A DNA stretch of 64,000 nt from Centroberyx gerrardi (GCF_048128805.1 NC_136016.1:16636676-16700675); one strand, 5' to 3'. Shown: positions 1-17,889, counted from the first letter of the stretch. Program-made: numbers and translations. Notes: a model not told the origin generated them from the sequence alone.

Positions 1-620
1 GTACTCAGAGATGATGGAGCCTCCGCAGACGTGGCCACTGCTCGCTGTCTGGAAAGAGAGGGGAGAAAGAGAGTGAATCACTTCGGCATCACAGGCAAAT
101 TCCTCACTCAGCAGGTCAGCTTGATGACCAAGACCTAGACCACACACACACACACACACACATACTAATAACTACTCAAAGGTAATACCAGGCATTATTA
201 GATGCCATGGGTGAAGGTGAAGAAAGATTTCACTGTGCATTCCTGGCAAATTACCTGAATATCCACTTGCCATGGCCAGGCCCCGTCTGAAGCATCCATC
301 CCTCCCACAATCCTGTTCTCCACAAGTGGCGGGCGGCCACATTCTTGGGCATGACAAGCCAAAAAACCTGAATGTACACAAAATTAAAAGTCACATTGAT
401 CCAGAATGATGCTGTCCACTGTAATGAAATTAATTTCCAGCCTCGAAAATTCAATTTTATTACAGTTAATGGAATATACAGACATGTTTAACAGGCCGAT
501 AAAGAAAATACACAACATTTATAACATGGCGAGCTCGAGCGGTGAGATGGTGGGCAACGCCTGGTAACACTCACCTGTTATACTCCAGAAAATGGCGTGA
601 AAGTTTGATTTCGGCGACAT
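1..620 (-). CDS. Trypsin-like serine protease (S1A), 5' part only
   Basis: This is the first part of a secreted chymotrypsin-fold protease; the rest lies beyond the left edge. Three minus-strand exons join in phase: 575-620 (ATG at 620), 255-367 and 1-48 (incomplete). Residues 1-22 form a short hydrophobic leader (FHAIFWSITGFLACHA). The propeptide Cys motif ECGRPP follows at about residues 24-29, then the activation site ENR|IVGG at residues 32-38 and WPWQV. Exon 3 gives SGHVCGGSII, the strand leading to the catalytic His, which is not in the window. A Cys in the propeptide indicates that light and heavy chains stay disulfide-linked, as in prostasin/tryptase-like proteases. All boundaries are GT-AG and phases agree (1, then 0). 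The subfamily cannot be fixed from this fragment; a prss27/prss8/tryptase-like gene is a guess. Asp102, Ser195 and the S1 pocket are not visible. Confidence 0.85.
140..163. repeat. (CA)n microsatellite
   Basis: About a dozen CA units lie inside intron 2 of the serine protease gene. This is a simple sequence repeat. Confidence 0.9.
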
Positions 621-2035
621 TTTGCGAGGTTTCACGACACAACAATCACTTCACTGCCTATTTTAGACACAAGATTCAGCTCACTTTGTCTCTGAAACGG
701 TTCTAGTCTCGAAAAACTGTGTGAATGTCTCTGAACATCGTCACCAAGGTAACTTTAGTGAAGGACAGCCGCTACAACAATAACTACTTTGTCTGATGTC
801 CGGACAATCTGACTGACCGAGGTCTTCAAGCGGTTTATAGAAAGAAAGAAATAGAAAAAAGGTAAATAGGCTACGTTTTTATCACCGGTCCGTGCGTTTT
901 TTTTCTCGTCGACAAAAATCGCTTTGGGAGTCCAAGTTTTGTTAGGTATCGGTGAAATGCCAGAAGAGGTTTCGGACCTCTATCATATAGGCTACCTGTG
1001 TACCTGCTCGTCTGCAGCCAATCAAAACTCAGGTCCCGCCCACCTGAGCCAACGAAATTATTGACTCCTCTGCCGGCTGGCTCGCAGGTAAACTGACGTT
1101 TTTCAGATAACAACACTATTTTCATGGTATTATTTCCCTGTCCCGTCCACTCATAAAGTTTCTACCGAGTTTTTAGGTTTGCAGCTCCTATGCATTTTCT
1201 CATCGTGGCTCCACGACATCCCAAACATTAAGCACTGATAGTGCTATTAAATCAAAAGGTGGGTAAAGTATGACCTCCAGTTGCTGAACAACCACCGACA
1301 AACCAAACTAATTAGAATATTTTCACAAAAGCATGATTTTCTGTTTTTATTTTTGTTTTGTTTTTCCCCTTAAAATATATCATCCTCATAACTTACATCA
1401 GTTTGATAGTAACTACTATAATGTAGGCCTAGGCTATACTATGAATTCAAGGATGTAAAGCCTAAAAATGTGGGTAAACTGATTTTACTCTCCATTACTT
1501 CCCCGAGGATAAGGATATTCCCATGTTCCTTGCCCCTTTTTAAGTGGATGAACTGGTTTAACAAGGAACAAGGGAATAAACAATGGAGTGTTCCTATGGA
1601 CAAGATAAACACTCAATCTGACACAGTTAGTGAAGAAATCCAAGTTTAGCCCATATGAGATGCTTTGCCAAATATATGACTTATTATCAGTCTTATAACG
1701 ATGTTGACTCAGCCCAAGTCAAAGATCAAACACTGACCTAAACCGTGTATGTGTGTTTATGTCTGTGCGTGTGTGTGTTCCTGTACTGTATGTGTGTGTG
1801 ACAAATCATTTCACCGGATTATGTAAGCCTGCTGTTTCCAGTGGCAAATATTTTGAACGTTCACATGTTTTTGGCTCGATTGTGGAACACGCACCTGTCT
1901 CAGTGAATTGGTCCAAATTCCCTTTCACAAATTGTGCAAAGACTCCCTGTGTGTCCCACATCTAGACCGTGGATATCTTGCCATTTTTTGTTCTTATGAC
2001 AACAAATGTTTATTTCCTTCTGTCTGTCTATAAAA

Positions 2036-2040
<5 letters not shown>

Positions 2041-2081
<41 letters not shown>

Positions 2082-2310
2082 CCTCCCTCCCTCCCTCCCT
2101 CCTCCCTCCATGCCCCAGGCGGTGTGTCTAGTTTCACAGAGCAATTGAAGGTGACAGGGACAGAGAGAGAGGGAGAGGGAGGGAGGGACAGAGGGAGGAC
2201 ACATCACAGTATCGCCCGGGGCTACACAACAGCAGAGGAAGAGCGAGAGATGGAGGGACAAAAAGAAAAAGGAGAGAGAGAGAGAGAGAGGGGAGAGAGA
2301 CTCAGGAAAG
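2041..2310. repeat. (TC)n/(CTCC)n tract followed by GA-rich tract
   Basis: A pure pyrimidine run at 2041-2103 (TC units, then CTCC units) is followed after about 60 bp by purine-rich GAGAGGGA repeats at 2160-2310. The two arms are partly complementary, so this is an imperfect inverted arrangement of simple repeats. Confidence 0.85.
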
Positions 2311-2672
2311 GACTAATAGGGAATTCCACGAACAGGTAAAAAAAAATAATAAAGTTACACAGAAAGAGCTGAAATCGGTGTATGTGTGATTGTGGCACAT
2401 GCTCTCGCCTATAGGTCAACTGATATTCACTTTAACACTAACATTGTCTTTTTGTGTGCGGTTCCCCTCCACTTTGGCCCTCTCAGTCATAATATATGAA
2501 TGCATTATAGGGATCTAGTCCGTAAGAGCAAGTAAGAGCAATTATAATGCACTCCCGTTTGTTTTTATTTTAAGGACTTGATGAATATTTGTCGTGGCAT
2601 TGTTACCATGGCGACTGCCCCCCCCCCCCTTTCCCTTTTCCCTTCCCCCCTTCAGCACTAAAAAAGCAAGGG

Positions 2673-2694
2673 ATGGCGAGAGAGAGAGAGAGAC

Positions 2695-2740
<46 letters not shown>

Positions 2741-2916
2741 AGAGAGAGAGAGAGAGGTGACAGGAATGAACTAACAAGATCCAAAAAAAAAGCATGTCCT
2801 GGAGCTACATGAATCTTTGCAGTGAAGCACGCGCCGTCACACACACACACACACACACACACGCTCTTTCACACACATACACACACATGCTCACACACAC
2901 ACACACACACACACAC
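2673..2916. repeat. (GA)n tract plus two (CA)n tracts
   Basis: A (GA)n stretch at about 2673-2757 is followed by CA-repeat blocks at about 2838-2862 and 2870-2916. All are simple microsatellites upstream of pax10. Confidence 0.85.
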
Positions 2917-3221
2917 GCACATTATTGCACTCAGCACATAGGGATCACATAGGTTAAGCCACATTCCAACAACTGGAACACAACAAGATGCAACTATGAC
3001 TTCTAAAAAAAGGAAAAGACAAAGGGTAACCAACTAGAAAATGGAGGGGGTGGGGGGGACTAATACCATCTTTCTGGATTGAATTTGAAATAAACCAAAC
3101 AATCTGTTCTGTTTCTCAACTTTCCTTCACTTTTCTTTCCCGTTCTTTTCCTGCTCTTACTCCTTTTACCTTTGAACTTGTCAAGTCCTTTCCTTTCTCC
3201 TAGGCACGTCTTGGAGGAAAG

Positions 3222-3516
3222 TAAGAGAGAGAGAGCGAGAGAGAGAGAGAGAGCGAGCAATGGGGGCAGCGGGGAAAGAATAGGAGAGTATGAAAGAGAG
3301 AGGGAGCGACAGAGAGAAAGGGAGCGCAAAGTCTTGTCAACCGGAAATAAAACAAGCTGGCACCCTCCCCATCCCCAAGCCCCTACACCCACCCCAAAGT
3401 CACATACTTCCTCTTCATTCCCTCTCTCTGTCTCTCCCTCTCTCTCTCTCTCTTCTCCCTCCCTTCCTCCATCTTTCTCTCTCTCTCTCTCTTTCTGTCT
3501 TGCTCTCTCTCTCCCT
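3222..3516. repeat. Purine tract then pyrimidine tract
   Basis: GA-rich sequence at about 3222-3335 is followed by TC-rich sequence at about 3419-3516. This is again a pair of complementary simple-repeat arms separated by about 80 bp. I found no gene here. Confidence 0.8.
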
Positions 3517-4740
3517 TCCGCTGCAAAGAGATATATTTATACCCCCGGTTCCACTCTGCTCTCGCTCTTTGACTCCACCATACATACCGTCATACCTGCG
3601 TCATTACTTACGCCTCACATCAGACCCTGTATCCATTGCCAAGGGTTTCTGTATGATGCTGCTTTAAGGCGCTTTAGGGCCAGACAATGCCTCGGTTGTT
3701 GTCCCACAGCTTTAAGCGCAGTGTGTTATAGTAGAGAACAATACCTTTGCAGTCGGAGAACAATACCTTTGTGCTCGGTGGAAAAAGCTCCTCAACCTCT
3801 CTGCATTTTGTTTTTACCCCTTGTGTTAAAAGCCCAAATCAAATTGTGGTTTGCATTGAATTCCTTCGATTGGCAGTGGGTTTGAATGAACTTTACCTCC
3901 TCACCCACAGCATCATTACAGCTTTGTAGACTTATTTCACCCATTGTTGCGATTTAATTTAAGGGAGATTAAGTAATATAACCCCCCAGCAGTTAAATAA
4001 GCCCATGTGGCCATGATATCAATTACCTGATCGAGAATAAAACAAGTAGCAGAGGTTAAAGCCAATCAGTTGGAGAGGCTGCTGTAAAATAGTGTCTGAA
4101 ACCGATACAGTGCAAAGCATTATTTATTTTGCTATTAGTATGTTTTTTTCCACCCATTTAATATCCCTATTATATCAGTGCGTCAGTTAGATATACAAAA
4201 TAGTATGATTTTTTCTCCCATTTAGAGACAAATCAATAGAATAATGTGTTATTAACCCCAATATTATTACTCATCTTACCTAATAAATGCCTGTTTATGT
4301 GTTCATTTACTGACATGCAACATTTTAAAACAGCACATTTATTTCTTCCCCAAATTTGCTTATCCACAATGAAATTTCTAAGCTTTATCAAAGTTGTAAA
4401 GAACAACTTTATGCAGTGACACTTTAGGTATCGGAATGAGGATCAACGAAAATTAGCCTGTGCAAGTGTGAACGTTCAATTAAATACGGCGTGGAGTGTC
4501 AGTCGCCTGCTTGCACGTGCCAAAAAGGAATACACTCCACTGCCTATTGCGCTCAATATTGATGTGCAATTTATGGCTAAAATTGAATTCCATCATCTAT
4601 TTATCATCCACTATCTCTCCATTATCTGTGCTTTATGCCCTACTCTCTCGGCCTCCCCTCCTCCTCTCGCTGGCATTAAGTTCAAACTTGACACTGATGT
4701 TGACTCACTTTGTCACCCCTCGCTGGCTCCCTCTCTCTCA

Positions 4741-4747
4741 TCGCCCC

Positions 4748-4803
<56 letters not shown>

Positions 4804-4812
4804 TCTCTCTCT
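4741..4812. repeat. (CT)n microsatellite
   Basis: A run of about 35 CT units with minor interruption, located 1.2 kb upstream of the pax10 start codon. Confidence 0.95.
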
Positions 4813-4939
4813 ATCCATCGCTTGGAGGACAAGAGTGCCCGCAGACGCATTTCTCTCCAGAGCACCCCCCCCTCCTCCCTCTTTCACTCTCTCTCACCCT
4901 GTCTAACTCTCTCCATCTCTCTCCTACTCTCTCCTTTAC

Positions 4940-5053
4940 ACACACAGTATTGTCAACAAAGCCGGAGAACAAGGGACGCGGGGGAACAGGGGAATAAAGG
5001 TGTACAAAGAAGAGTGATACGTCGGACTACGCTCCTTTTTACTTTGACACTTG
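4940..5053 (+). other. Possible non-coding first exon of pax10
   Basis: A good donor (TTG|GTAAGTTT) occurs at 5053/5054, and a good acceptor with a long pyrimidine tract (CTTCCCCAG|C) occurs at 5915/5916, just ahead of the pax10 start-codon exon. Together they suggest a leader exon ending at 5053 joined to 5916. The 5' limit given is arbitrary. No transcript evidence is available. Confidence 0.3.
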
Positions 5054-5549
5054 GTAAGTTTGCAAATTTCAGCCTTTGTAACATCTTCAGTGCATTTATG
5101 TACATCTTTCTATGCTTAGATCACTTTTTTTAACGTGGACTTCATGAGAGGCTTTGGGATCGACGATAAGTTCCTGTGCTAACAGTTAGACACATAACAC
5201 TCACAAAATAATTTCTGCAGTGTAATTGAGAATTAGATATGCTTGAGATTGGGCGACTTCATCCAAATGAAAAGCAAGTCTGACCTTTGACATTGTGCTG
5301 CTGCAGTAAAATTGTCTCAATATTGACCCATACCTTTGCATGCCTTCCTGATTCCCCAAAGTTAATTTTTAGGACATTGTAGGATAAGATAAGAGGAGAA
5401 TAGCTCTCATTCATCTTGCATATGAACTTAAGCTTCACATGTTTATTCAGGCAAATAATGGTGTTTATGGAAATACTTTCAACCCCTAATATACTGTTAG
5501 AGGTGGGCTTCGTCATGGTGTTTGATGAAAATCCTGGTTCATGAAATCG

Positions 5550-5550
<1 letters not shown>

Positions 5551-5589
<39 letters not shown>
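5551..5589. repeat. (GT)n microsatellite
   Basis: Roughly 20 GT units, lying in the presumed first intron of pax10. Confidence 0.95.
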
Positions 5590-5591
<2 letters not shown>

Positions 5592-6031
5592 AGGCCTGTT
5601 TGTGGGTACATGTAAGCGTGCTTGTGTGTCTTTTTGTGCATATGTGTGCTTGCATGCATGCTTGGGGTTACCAGCAAAGATAGAGCTAAAAGCAAGTAGC
5701 ATAATAAATGTCATGGCTTTCAGAGTGGGTTCTAATGTACCTTGGCTCCCTGTGGTATACTAGCATACCAATGTATAACACACACGCGTTACGACAGCAG
5801 GCATGTAACTAACTCCATTTCTGTCTGTCATCATGAGGCTAATTCACCACAATGCCGACCATGTGTGAACTCATGCGATCTCAACCCCTCCTTCTTCTCT
5901 CCGCTCCTTCCCCAGCTCTCCCAGGAGGAAGGATAGAAGGATAGAACAGGGGGGGGGAGAGAGAGGAGCCGAAGGTGACAAAAAAAAGAAGAAGAAGGGT
6001 GGACACGCACGGGTCTCTTGTATTTCTCTTC

Positions 6032-6054
6032 ATGGTGGTTTGGACACTCGTATT

Positions 6055-6070
<16 letters not shown>
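6032..6070 (+). promoter_or_regulatory. Upstream ORF overlapping the pax10 start
   Basis: An ATG 23 bases before the pax10 start codon opens a 13-codon frame including its stop. It is out of frame with pax10 and ends at 6070, inside the first codons of the main frame. If the leader includes 6032, scanning ribosomes would meet this ATG first, so it could lower pax10 translation. It is seen only as sequence; conservation is unknown. Confidence 0.4.
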
Positions 6071-11245
<5,175 letters not shown>

Positions 11246-12325
11246 AAAACAGACAATCACCGCCAACCAGCATAAAAGAAAGGAAGACAAAAAAGGGCAT
11301 GTAAAAAAAAAAAAAAAAAAAGAAAGAAAAAGTGGCAAGGAAACGATATGGGGACACACGGGTTCGAGGAAGCACAGGACTGAGCTATAGAGGGGCCTCC
11401 ATGAGTTGCAGACCCCGATATGCATTAAATGTTTACAAATTCAGCCAAGAGCAGCTTTGGTTGCACTTAACAGTACTCTGTTCACACTGGTATTTACTTA
11501 GTATTTTATTGTGTCAAATGTGTTTGGGCCTAAAGCCAACAGTCTATGATCCAAAAATAAAAAGCCACAGAAAGCATGGAAAAAATTTTACTTCTGTCAG
11601 CTTACTATACAGAGCTTTGGATGCAAGGACTGGCAGACCAGATGCCTCTATGGTCTAAAGCTCTTTTAAACATAAATTTTTTCACTATAGAAGGTTGCTA
11701 TATACTCTCATTTCTCGGCCATAGCAGTGGCAGAAAACTGCTTTGAGTTTTGGATTACAAAGTTGCCCTGAGCTGATCATGAGCTCTCTACACGTCCAAC
11801 TGTTGAAGTTAATCAAAAAAACAGATTTATGGATTATGAATTGTGGCCTTAAAATTCAGTCAAAAGTGGTAATAATGAAGACTTGCTGCTCATACCATTA
11901 TTTATCATTCCACCATGTAAGGAAATGCCTCATTGTGATTAAGTGGTACTAAGTAAATACCAGCAGATGTCTGTATTGTAAAGTGTAACCACAGTTTCTT
12001 GTTACTTGAGCAGCTCAATGATATTGTGGTAGCTAGCTTGTGTTCCCTAGGCATAAGCTGTGTAAGGCTGTATACTACTGTGAAGATTTTAGACTTGCTT
12101 ATGGCAATCACTTTTACTAAAACTAAAAAATGACTAAAAAAGTTTAAATCCTGCCTATCCTGCCAGCAACATTACACTCAGACTGATTGCATATTTTTGT
12201 ACAGAAATCTGTGTATGATGAAGATAATTGTAGAATAATGTCAAATGTTATGAGAGGGAAGAATGTAGCAAGGACTAAAATCACCCTCAGAACCCAAATT
12301 TCATTTGTTAAAATAATGAAATTAG

Positions 12326-12719
12326 TAGGGATGCACCATACCAATATTGATATCAGACATTATCTGATACTAGGCTAAAACAGGGTGTTGGTATTACAGA
12401 ATATTTCCAAAAGCAACATGCCAGAAATCAAAGTAATGCGACTTGATTTTCTGCTTTTTCTGAGAAGGATGTTAGCGCTTTCTATTGGATAAAAATTATA
12501 TCTCTGAATCATATCTCAATCATTTTTGTCCATTAAGCCCAAACTAACAATCTAAGTCTGTATTCACTTGGAATGGATGAGATCCATACTCATTATCAAA
12601 CAATCCATAAAGTTCAGGACTGTACTTATCACTCTGTCCAAGTTAAAGACTGTAATCTAGAATCAGAATTAGCAGGTGCATCGGGATTGGCAGTGCTAAG
12701 CGTTATATGTGCATCACTA
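12326..12719. mobile_element. hAT-like miniature inverted-repeat element
   Basis: The left end reads TAGGGATGCACC and the right end TGTGCATCACTA, which are inverted copies with two mismatches. TAGGGATGCACC ends are typical of non-autonomous hAT-type elements in fish. The interior of about 390 bp has no coding potential. No clean target duplication was identified. Confidence 0.6.
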
Positions 12720-14889
12720 TGAATTCATCAGCCAATGACAATCAAGCATCATTAGTAACCAAAAGAAAAGTGGTTGTGTTCAAATAATCAAATGCAAACA
12801 CTTAAGAGACTGACAATCAAAGCAGGAGGTGGAGGAGCCAATGATCAACCTGGATAAACTGTGAAACTATTGCAACACTGTCCATACAATAGCAATGGTA
12901 TATCAACTCTGCATGACCAAAAATATACACCGCTAGACAATCAGTTATTTACAGAAATGAATCAAGTATTGTACAATACTATTACCGTACTTTGCAGGGT
13001 CTTAACCCATGCTCACTTTCCTCTGACTATTGTTTTTGTTGATGCATCTCAGTTTAATCTCATATGAAATGTCTTTCAACTCTTATTTATTTGTCTTTTC
13101 ACTTGTTCACGTAAGTCCTCTGTGTGGTTTCTGTTGTTGTGTGACTTTGTTGTGTTAGTACTGTATAGCTACCAAGAGTCAACCCTTTTGTGAAGGCCTT
13201 GGATCCCTTTAATGAAAGTAAAACTGTGTGTAATGAAATCCAAATTGAAGTCTTCATTTATAATGTTTTATTACATCGCAATCACTATCCTTATCGTATT
13301 TCTCAAGATAAAAAGTAGGCTGATAATTCCATGTGGAAGTATGAGTAGCCCACACATAAGTGATGCTTGGAAAAATCATAACCTTTACTTAACCATTACA
13401 CAACATTTAGCATTGGATTTTTAAGTAAGTCAAATATGATATGTGAAATATTATGTTTCATTATGTGTCCTGGCTGGACAGAATTGAATTTCCTTTAAAA
13501 GCTCATCATCATCATCATCATCATTGCATCATAGTCATTGTAATAGTAGTAATTGCATTTAGCAATACACAGGATGTGATGAATATATTGCCATTTAAGA
13601 CCACTATCCATGAGCAATTAAAAAGATAATGCATATACAAAATGCATATACAATTTAAAAAGTGAAGCAAACCAAGCAAATACTTAATAACAAGCAGCAC
13701 TAATAACTTAAGATTTATTAGATTGAAGATAAAAATGAAGAGTAAAGATTACAAAAAACAACATATGTCTGGCACTTTCTGGCACTCTTTATGAAGGCCT
13801 CACTCTGTGTGTGTCACAGTATTGAACACAAGCTGCAACTCCCAAACAAACATCCATACGGCTACAAATGGACAACAGCGTGAAAGGGACTTCAGTCATA
13901 ATCGTCACTCTTGAGTATTTAGCAGCTAAAAGACAATATATTTGTCAGGAGTGGAGTGGACACGGGTGGAAACTGGAGTCCTGTCTTCCCCTTTGCCAAC
14001 CATTAGCAGTGCGGCATTTTGTGCTAATGGCATTACTCACTTGGGCCCTGGAGGATGGAGAGAAATTAAAGATGGGAGAGGAGGAAGAGGAGGAGGGACG
14101 GAAAGGGAAAGATAATACCAGTGATGCTTTACAGTGCAAGTAAACAAGCAGAAGCAAGGCCATAATGGGACTGTAAGTTGCCATGTGAAATGCCTGTGCA
14201 CTCCATCTTAATGAAACGTCATCAGTTTCAGTTTCAGACCTCAAATGTATCATAAATGTTCTCTGTTGGCTTCATGTAATGACAAAATCACACCGGTAGC
14301 TTGTTAAAAATGAGAGCTACCTTTCAAGTTTCATTTTAAATCAATTTCCACTTTCGCCACAGCAGATTTCACTCATTGAGCATGCAGCAATAGTAGACTT
14401 TTTTTAAACTTCAGTTGGTTCCCTTGGTGCAGTTCAAGAGGTTTAACACTACAAAAACATGACAGAAATGTACATTATATTCAAGAGCAGTTAGTGACAT
14501 CCCTACACACAAAATCCAACTACATAAAAAAACAACACAGATGACTATGAAGACCAAAGGGAATATTATTTACTGTGTCATCTGGAATTCATTCTAACAT
14601 GGGAACACAAAATAAAATGCAGATCAACAATTAAACACAGTTCATCAAACATTTCCTGTGACAATGTCACTCAAAACAGTAAGTTGATACTATAGAAGCG
14701 TTATTTAATTATTAATCTACAACAGTGTTAGAAGTGCTAAGTGAAACAATAAAATAAAGTCACTAAGATGAACAATAACATCTTAGATAGAGGCTTAATG
14801 AACCAAGAGCTGAACTCTGCCTGCCCTTGGGCCAAAGGTTGATGATTGACTTTGCAGTTGATTCATCAGGCCTGAAGCCACTTGTTATG

Positions 14890-16080
14890 TATGTAGGGTG
14901 AAGGGAAAGGAAAACAAGCTCCCGGAGGAGTTTGAGGATGCAGAGTCAGAACGGACACTGTTCACTGTCGTGGAAGTAGCTGCTTGGGGCTGTGGCCAAA
15001 AGGTGGTTGGTGCCTGTAATGGTGGCAACCGAAGAAACCACTGGTGGAGCTGTCAAGCTGAAGCGGCCTGGATGATTCTGGAGGGTTTGAGTCCGTTTCT
15101 TTGGCAGAAGTCACAGAGGTGGCAAAAAAGCTCCCCAGTGGCAAAAAAGCTCCCCAGTGGCAAGGCGCCAGAGGTGGACAAGATTTGTCCTGAAACGCTG
15201 AAGGCTCTGGATATTGTAGGGGTGTCGTGATCGACACTTCTCTTCAATAACATGTAGAACACTGGCTTTGGATTGGCAGACAGGGGTGGTGGTCACCATC
15301 TTTAAAAAAGGAGACTGGAGGGTGTGCACAACCCCCTTTGAAAGGATATTTCATTAAATACAATTTTGCTTTGACTATATAGAAAAGCATATAGAACTTA
15401 CATTGCCAAACAACCAGAGCAACCCATAATAATACCAAATCACACTTTCAGTTTTGACAGAGCAAGGTTTCCCACCAAACCAATTTCAAAACTTGAAAAG
15501 CTTTTATTTTTAAATGCTGCACATTTTTAAACGTCCTTTGTAAGGTTGTTGCTTTGGGACAAACATCTGAGATGGGAAACTTTCAGCAATATTCCTTCAT
15601 TTCCTATATTGACAGAAGAGCTGTACTGACAGCAAAGGTTATACTGACAGTAGAGGTCTGCAGCCTGACGCCTCTCTCACATTAAGGAGGGATAATGCAC
15701 CAGTTGTTTGTCCTCTCACTGATAATTTAGGGGTCATCAGAGTTTGATAATCCTGTCTACATGTGTTTTGTGGATTGGAAAAGGTGTACAACTATGTTCA
15801 CTGAGGTAACCTGTGGGAGGTGCTGGGGCCGTTGCTGCGATCCATCCAGTCCCTATACACTCAGAGTGAGAGCTGTGTGCACATTCTTGGCGTTAAGTCA
15901 AGCATGTTAAGGTGGGTGTTGGACTCTGACAGGGATACACCATGTCCCTTCTCCTGTTTGTGATACTCACTGAAAGGATATCAAGGCACAGCTGAAGTCT
16001 TGAGAGTGCCCAGTTTGGTGACATCTCTGCTGTTTGCAGATGATGTTATCCTCTTGGCCTCAATGGACTGTGATCTCTGA
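14890..16080 (+). pseudogene. Decayed non-LTR retrotransposon (LINE) reverse transcriptase
   Basis: Translated pieces in different frames resemble a reverse transcriptase: SGKAPEVDKICPETLKAL at about 15154-15210, VGVGL-QGYTMSLLLFVIL at about 15908-15967, and a SLLFADDVILL-like string (the YADD-type catalytic box) at about 16026-16060. Stops and frameshifts separate the pieces, and a 21-bp unit is duplicated near 15118-15165. The element is inactive. Subfamily is not assignable by eye. Confidence 0.65.
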
Positions 16081-16304
16081 TGTGCAGCTGACTGAAACTA
16101 TAGCTCTCTCCCAGACAAAGGTAGCCTGTTCCATTCAGAAGCTGAAGAATTGCATCAGAAAAAGGCCAATTGTGAATTGCATAAAACCTGTACGTGGAGC
16201 TACAGTAATGTTAACTAATATCAAAGAGTCAAATTTATCCATGGGAATAGCTTAGTTAACATTAGTCAAAAAGCCATCCATCCAGCTACGGTATTATTGG
16301 TTCA

Positions 16305-16645
16305 CATTTTTTTTTTTTTTTTTTTCACCTTTATTTATTCAGGGGAGTTTCACTGAGAGCAATGCTCTCTTTTTCAGGAACGCCCTGATCACATTCACAC
16401 ACACATTCACACCTGGAAGCTGACCAGTACAACCACAGTCTGATCTGCTGGCCACTGAGCAGCTCCACTGGAGCGGTTGGGGTTAAGGGCCTTGCTCAAG
16501 GGCACCTCAGTGGTGGTAATGAGGGAGGGGCAAGCGCTGCTTTTCACTTTCCCCACCCAGATTTATCCTGCCGGTCCAGGGGATTGAACCGACGACCTTC
16601 CGGTCACAAGCTCGCTTCTCTAACCTTTAGGCCACCACTGCCTCC
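16305..16645. mobile_element. SINE-like interspersed repeat
   Basis: The sequence begins with a T-rich run, contains GTTAAGGGCCTTGCTCAAGG, and ends with GGATTGAACC...CTTCCGGTCACAAGC...CTAACC, the reverse complement of tRNA-like promoter boxes. This arrangement is typical of dispersed fish SINE-like elements. It appears to be inserted in reverse orientation. Confidence 0.55.
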
Positions 16646-16649
16646 ATTT

Positions 16650-17165
16650 GCTTGGTTGAGCGGCACCGTGGCTAGCGCTGACGCCTCACAGCAAGGAGGT
16701 CCTGAGTTTGCATGTTGCATGTGACAAGTAGGCAAACCCAGATGCAGACACACTGAGGCAGGTAAACTGTGTGTAAAGAAATCAATACAAGCAAACAAAC
16801 CAGGCAGGGATCAGGCAAGGCAGAGTTAACTGGCAGATACAGACAGGAACATGGAATAACGTGAGAAAGCTAGGCACAAACACACTGGACAATCTGGTAA
16901 ATGTACTTCTCTGACTAATTAGTGAATGAAGGACAGCTGGTGCAGGGAGGAGCTGGGCTGGGTTGATTGAAGATCTGATACAGGTAACAGCAGGACCTAG
17001 AAACACAACACATAGACAAGACACACAGACAACAAAGAGAACAGAGAGGCTTTAGGAGAGAGGAGTAGGGGATGAGGGTGGAGAGGAAGTAGGAGGCAGT
17101 GACACAGCGGATCCCGTGCGACCCATGGGTTTCCTCCCACAGTCAAAAAACATGTGAGTCAGGTG
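16650..17165. mobile_element. tRNA-type SINE-like repeat interrupted by another repeat
   Basis: The left half (GCACCGTGGCTAGCGCTGACGC... to about 16715) and the right half (GGTTTCCTCCCACAGTC...GTGAATTGGG-like, from about 17108) look like parts of one common fish repeat. Between them lies about 380 bp beginning GTGACAAGTAGGCAAACCC (16721) and ending near GTGACA (17099-17104), itself resembling another dispersed repeat. I read this as a nested insertion. Confidence 0.45.
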
Positions 17166-17737
17166 AATTGGGAAGATCATATGTACTAATGACTTTTTTT
17201 TCACGTCACTCCGCCATGGCACATATGTGGGACATAAGTTGCCACAGTGGTGTCTGTGTGTGTGTCTGTGTGTGTAGACAAGTCAACAGCTCCAGAACAA
17301 TACATGACAGAAACTTCATACTTACACCACAGGTTGCCCCTATAGAGTGGATGATCTGAAGGGGTTTTGGAGCACCTTGCTGCATACATTTGCATATTAA
17401 TGAGGAAAAATTGATTTTCTTCATATCAAAACCTTGTGTCTAGAAAGTCTAGGGCGCTACCAAGGAAAGATGGTGTGAATTTTATTTTATTTTTTTTATT
17501 GACCCCCAAGACATAAAAGCTAATTAGAGAGCCACTGAAGTAATCCTATAGTAAATTTAGCTTTAAGCTATGAATATTATAAGAATATTGCAGTGATGCC
17601 ATAGGGGAAATCAGTATGATAAACTATAGAGAAACTATAGAGTTCCTCAGACACACTATAAGTCCATATAGGTATACTATATGAATACTAAAGTGTTTGT
17701 TTGGTTGTTGTTTTTTGCTGTAATATACAATGGCAAT

Positions 17738-17740
17738 AAT

Positions 17741-17782
<42 letters not shown>

Positions 17783-17849
17783 GTGTGTGTGTGAGCATGT
17801 GTGTGTGAGCATGTGTGTGTGTGTGTGTGTGTATGTGAGAGAGAGAGAG

Positions 17850-17889
<40 letters not shown>

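Larger units (their letters stand above)
621..5915. other. Intergenic region upstream of pax10, low-complexity rich
   Basis: I see no protein-coding exon here apart from possible non-coding pax10 leader exons. In particular, none of the Pax paired-domain motifs is present in any frame. The first kilobase should hold the promoter of the minus-strand serine protease. From about 2.0 to 4.9 kb the region is dominated by long (GA)n, (CT)n and (CA)n tracts, annotated separately. The short open frames in these tracts are Ser/Leu, Arg/Glu or Cys/Val strings produced by dinucleotide repeats. Confidence 0.6.

Noticed and set aside
2028-3885. Open frames in the GA/CT region upstream of pax10
   Set aside because: They consist of Ser-Leu, Arg-Glu or Val-Cys strings produced by dinucleotide repeats, with no family features.
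16034-16255. Small plus-strand frame near the LINE remnant
   Set aside because: Its start overlaps the decayed FADD-type box in another frame, and the surrounding reverse transcriptase is broken.
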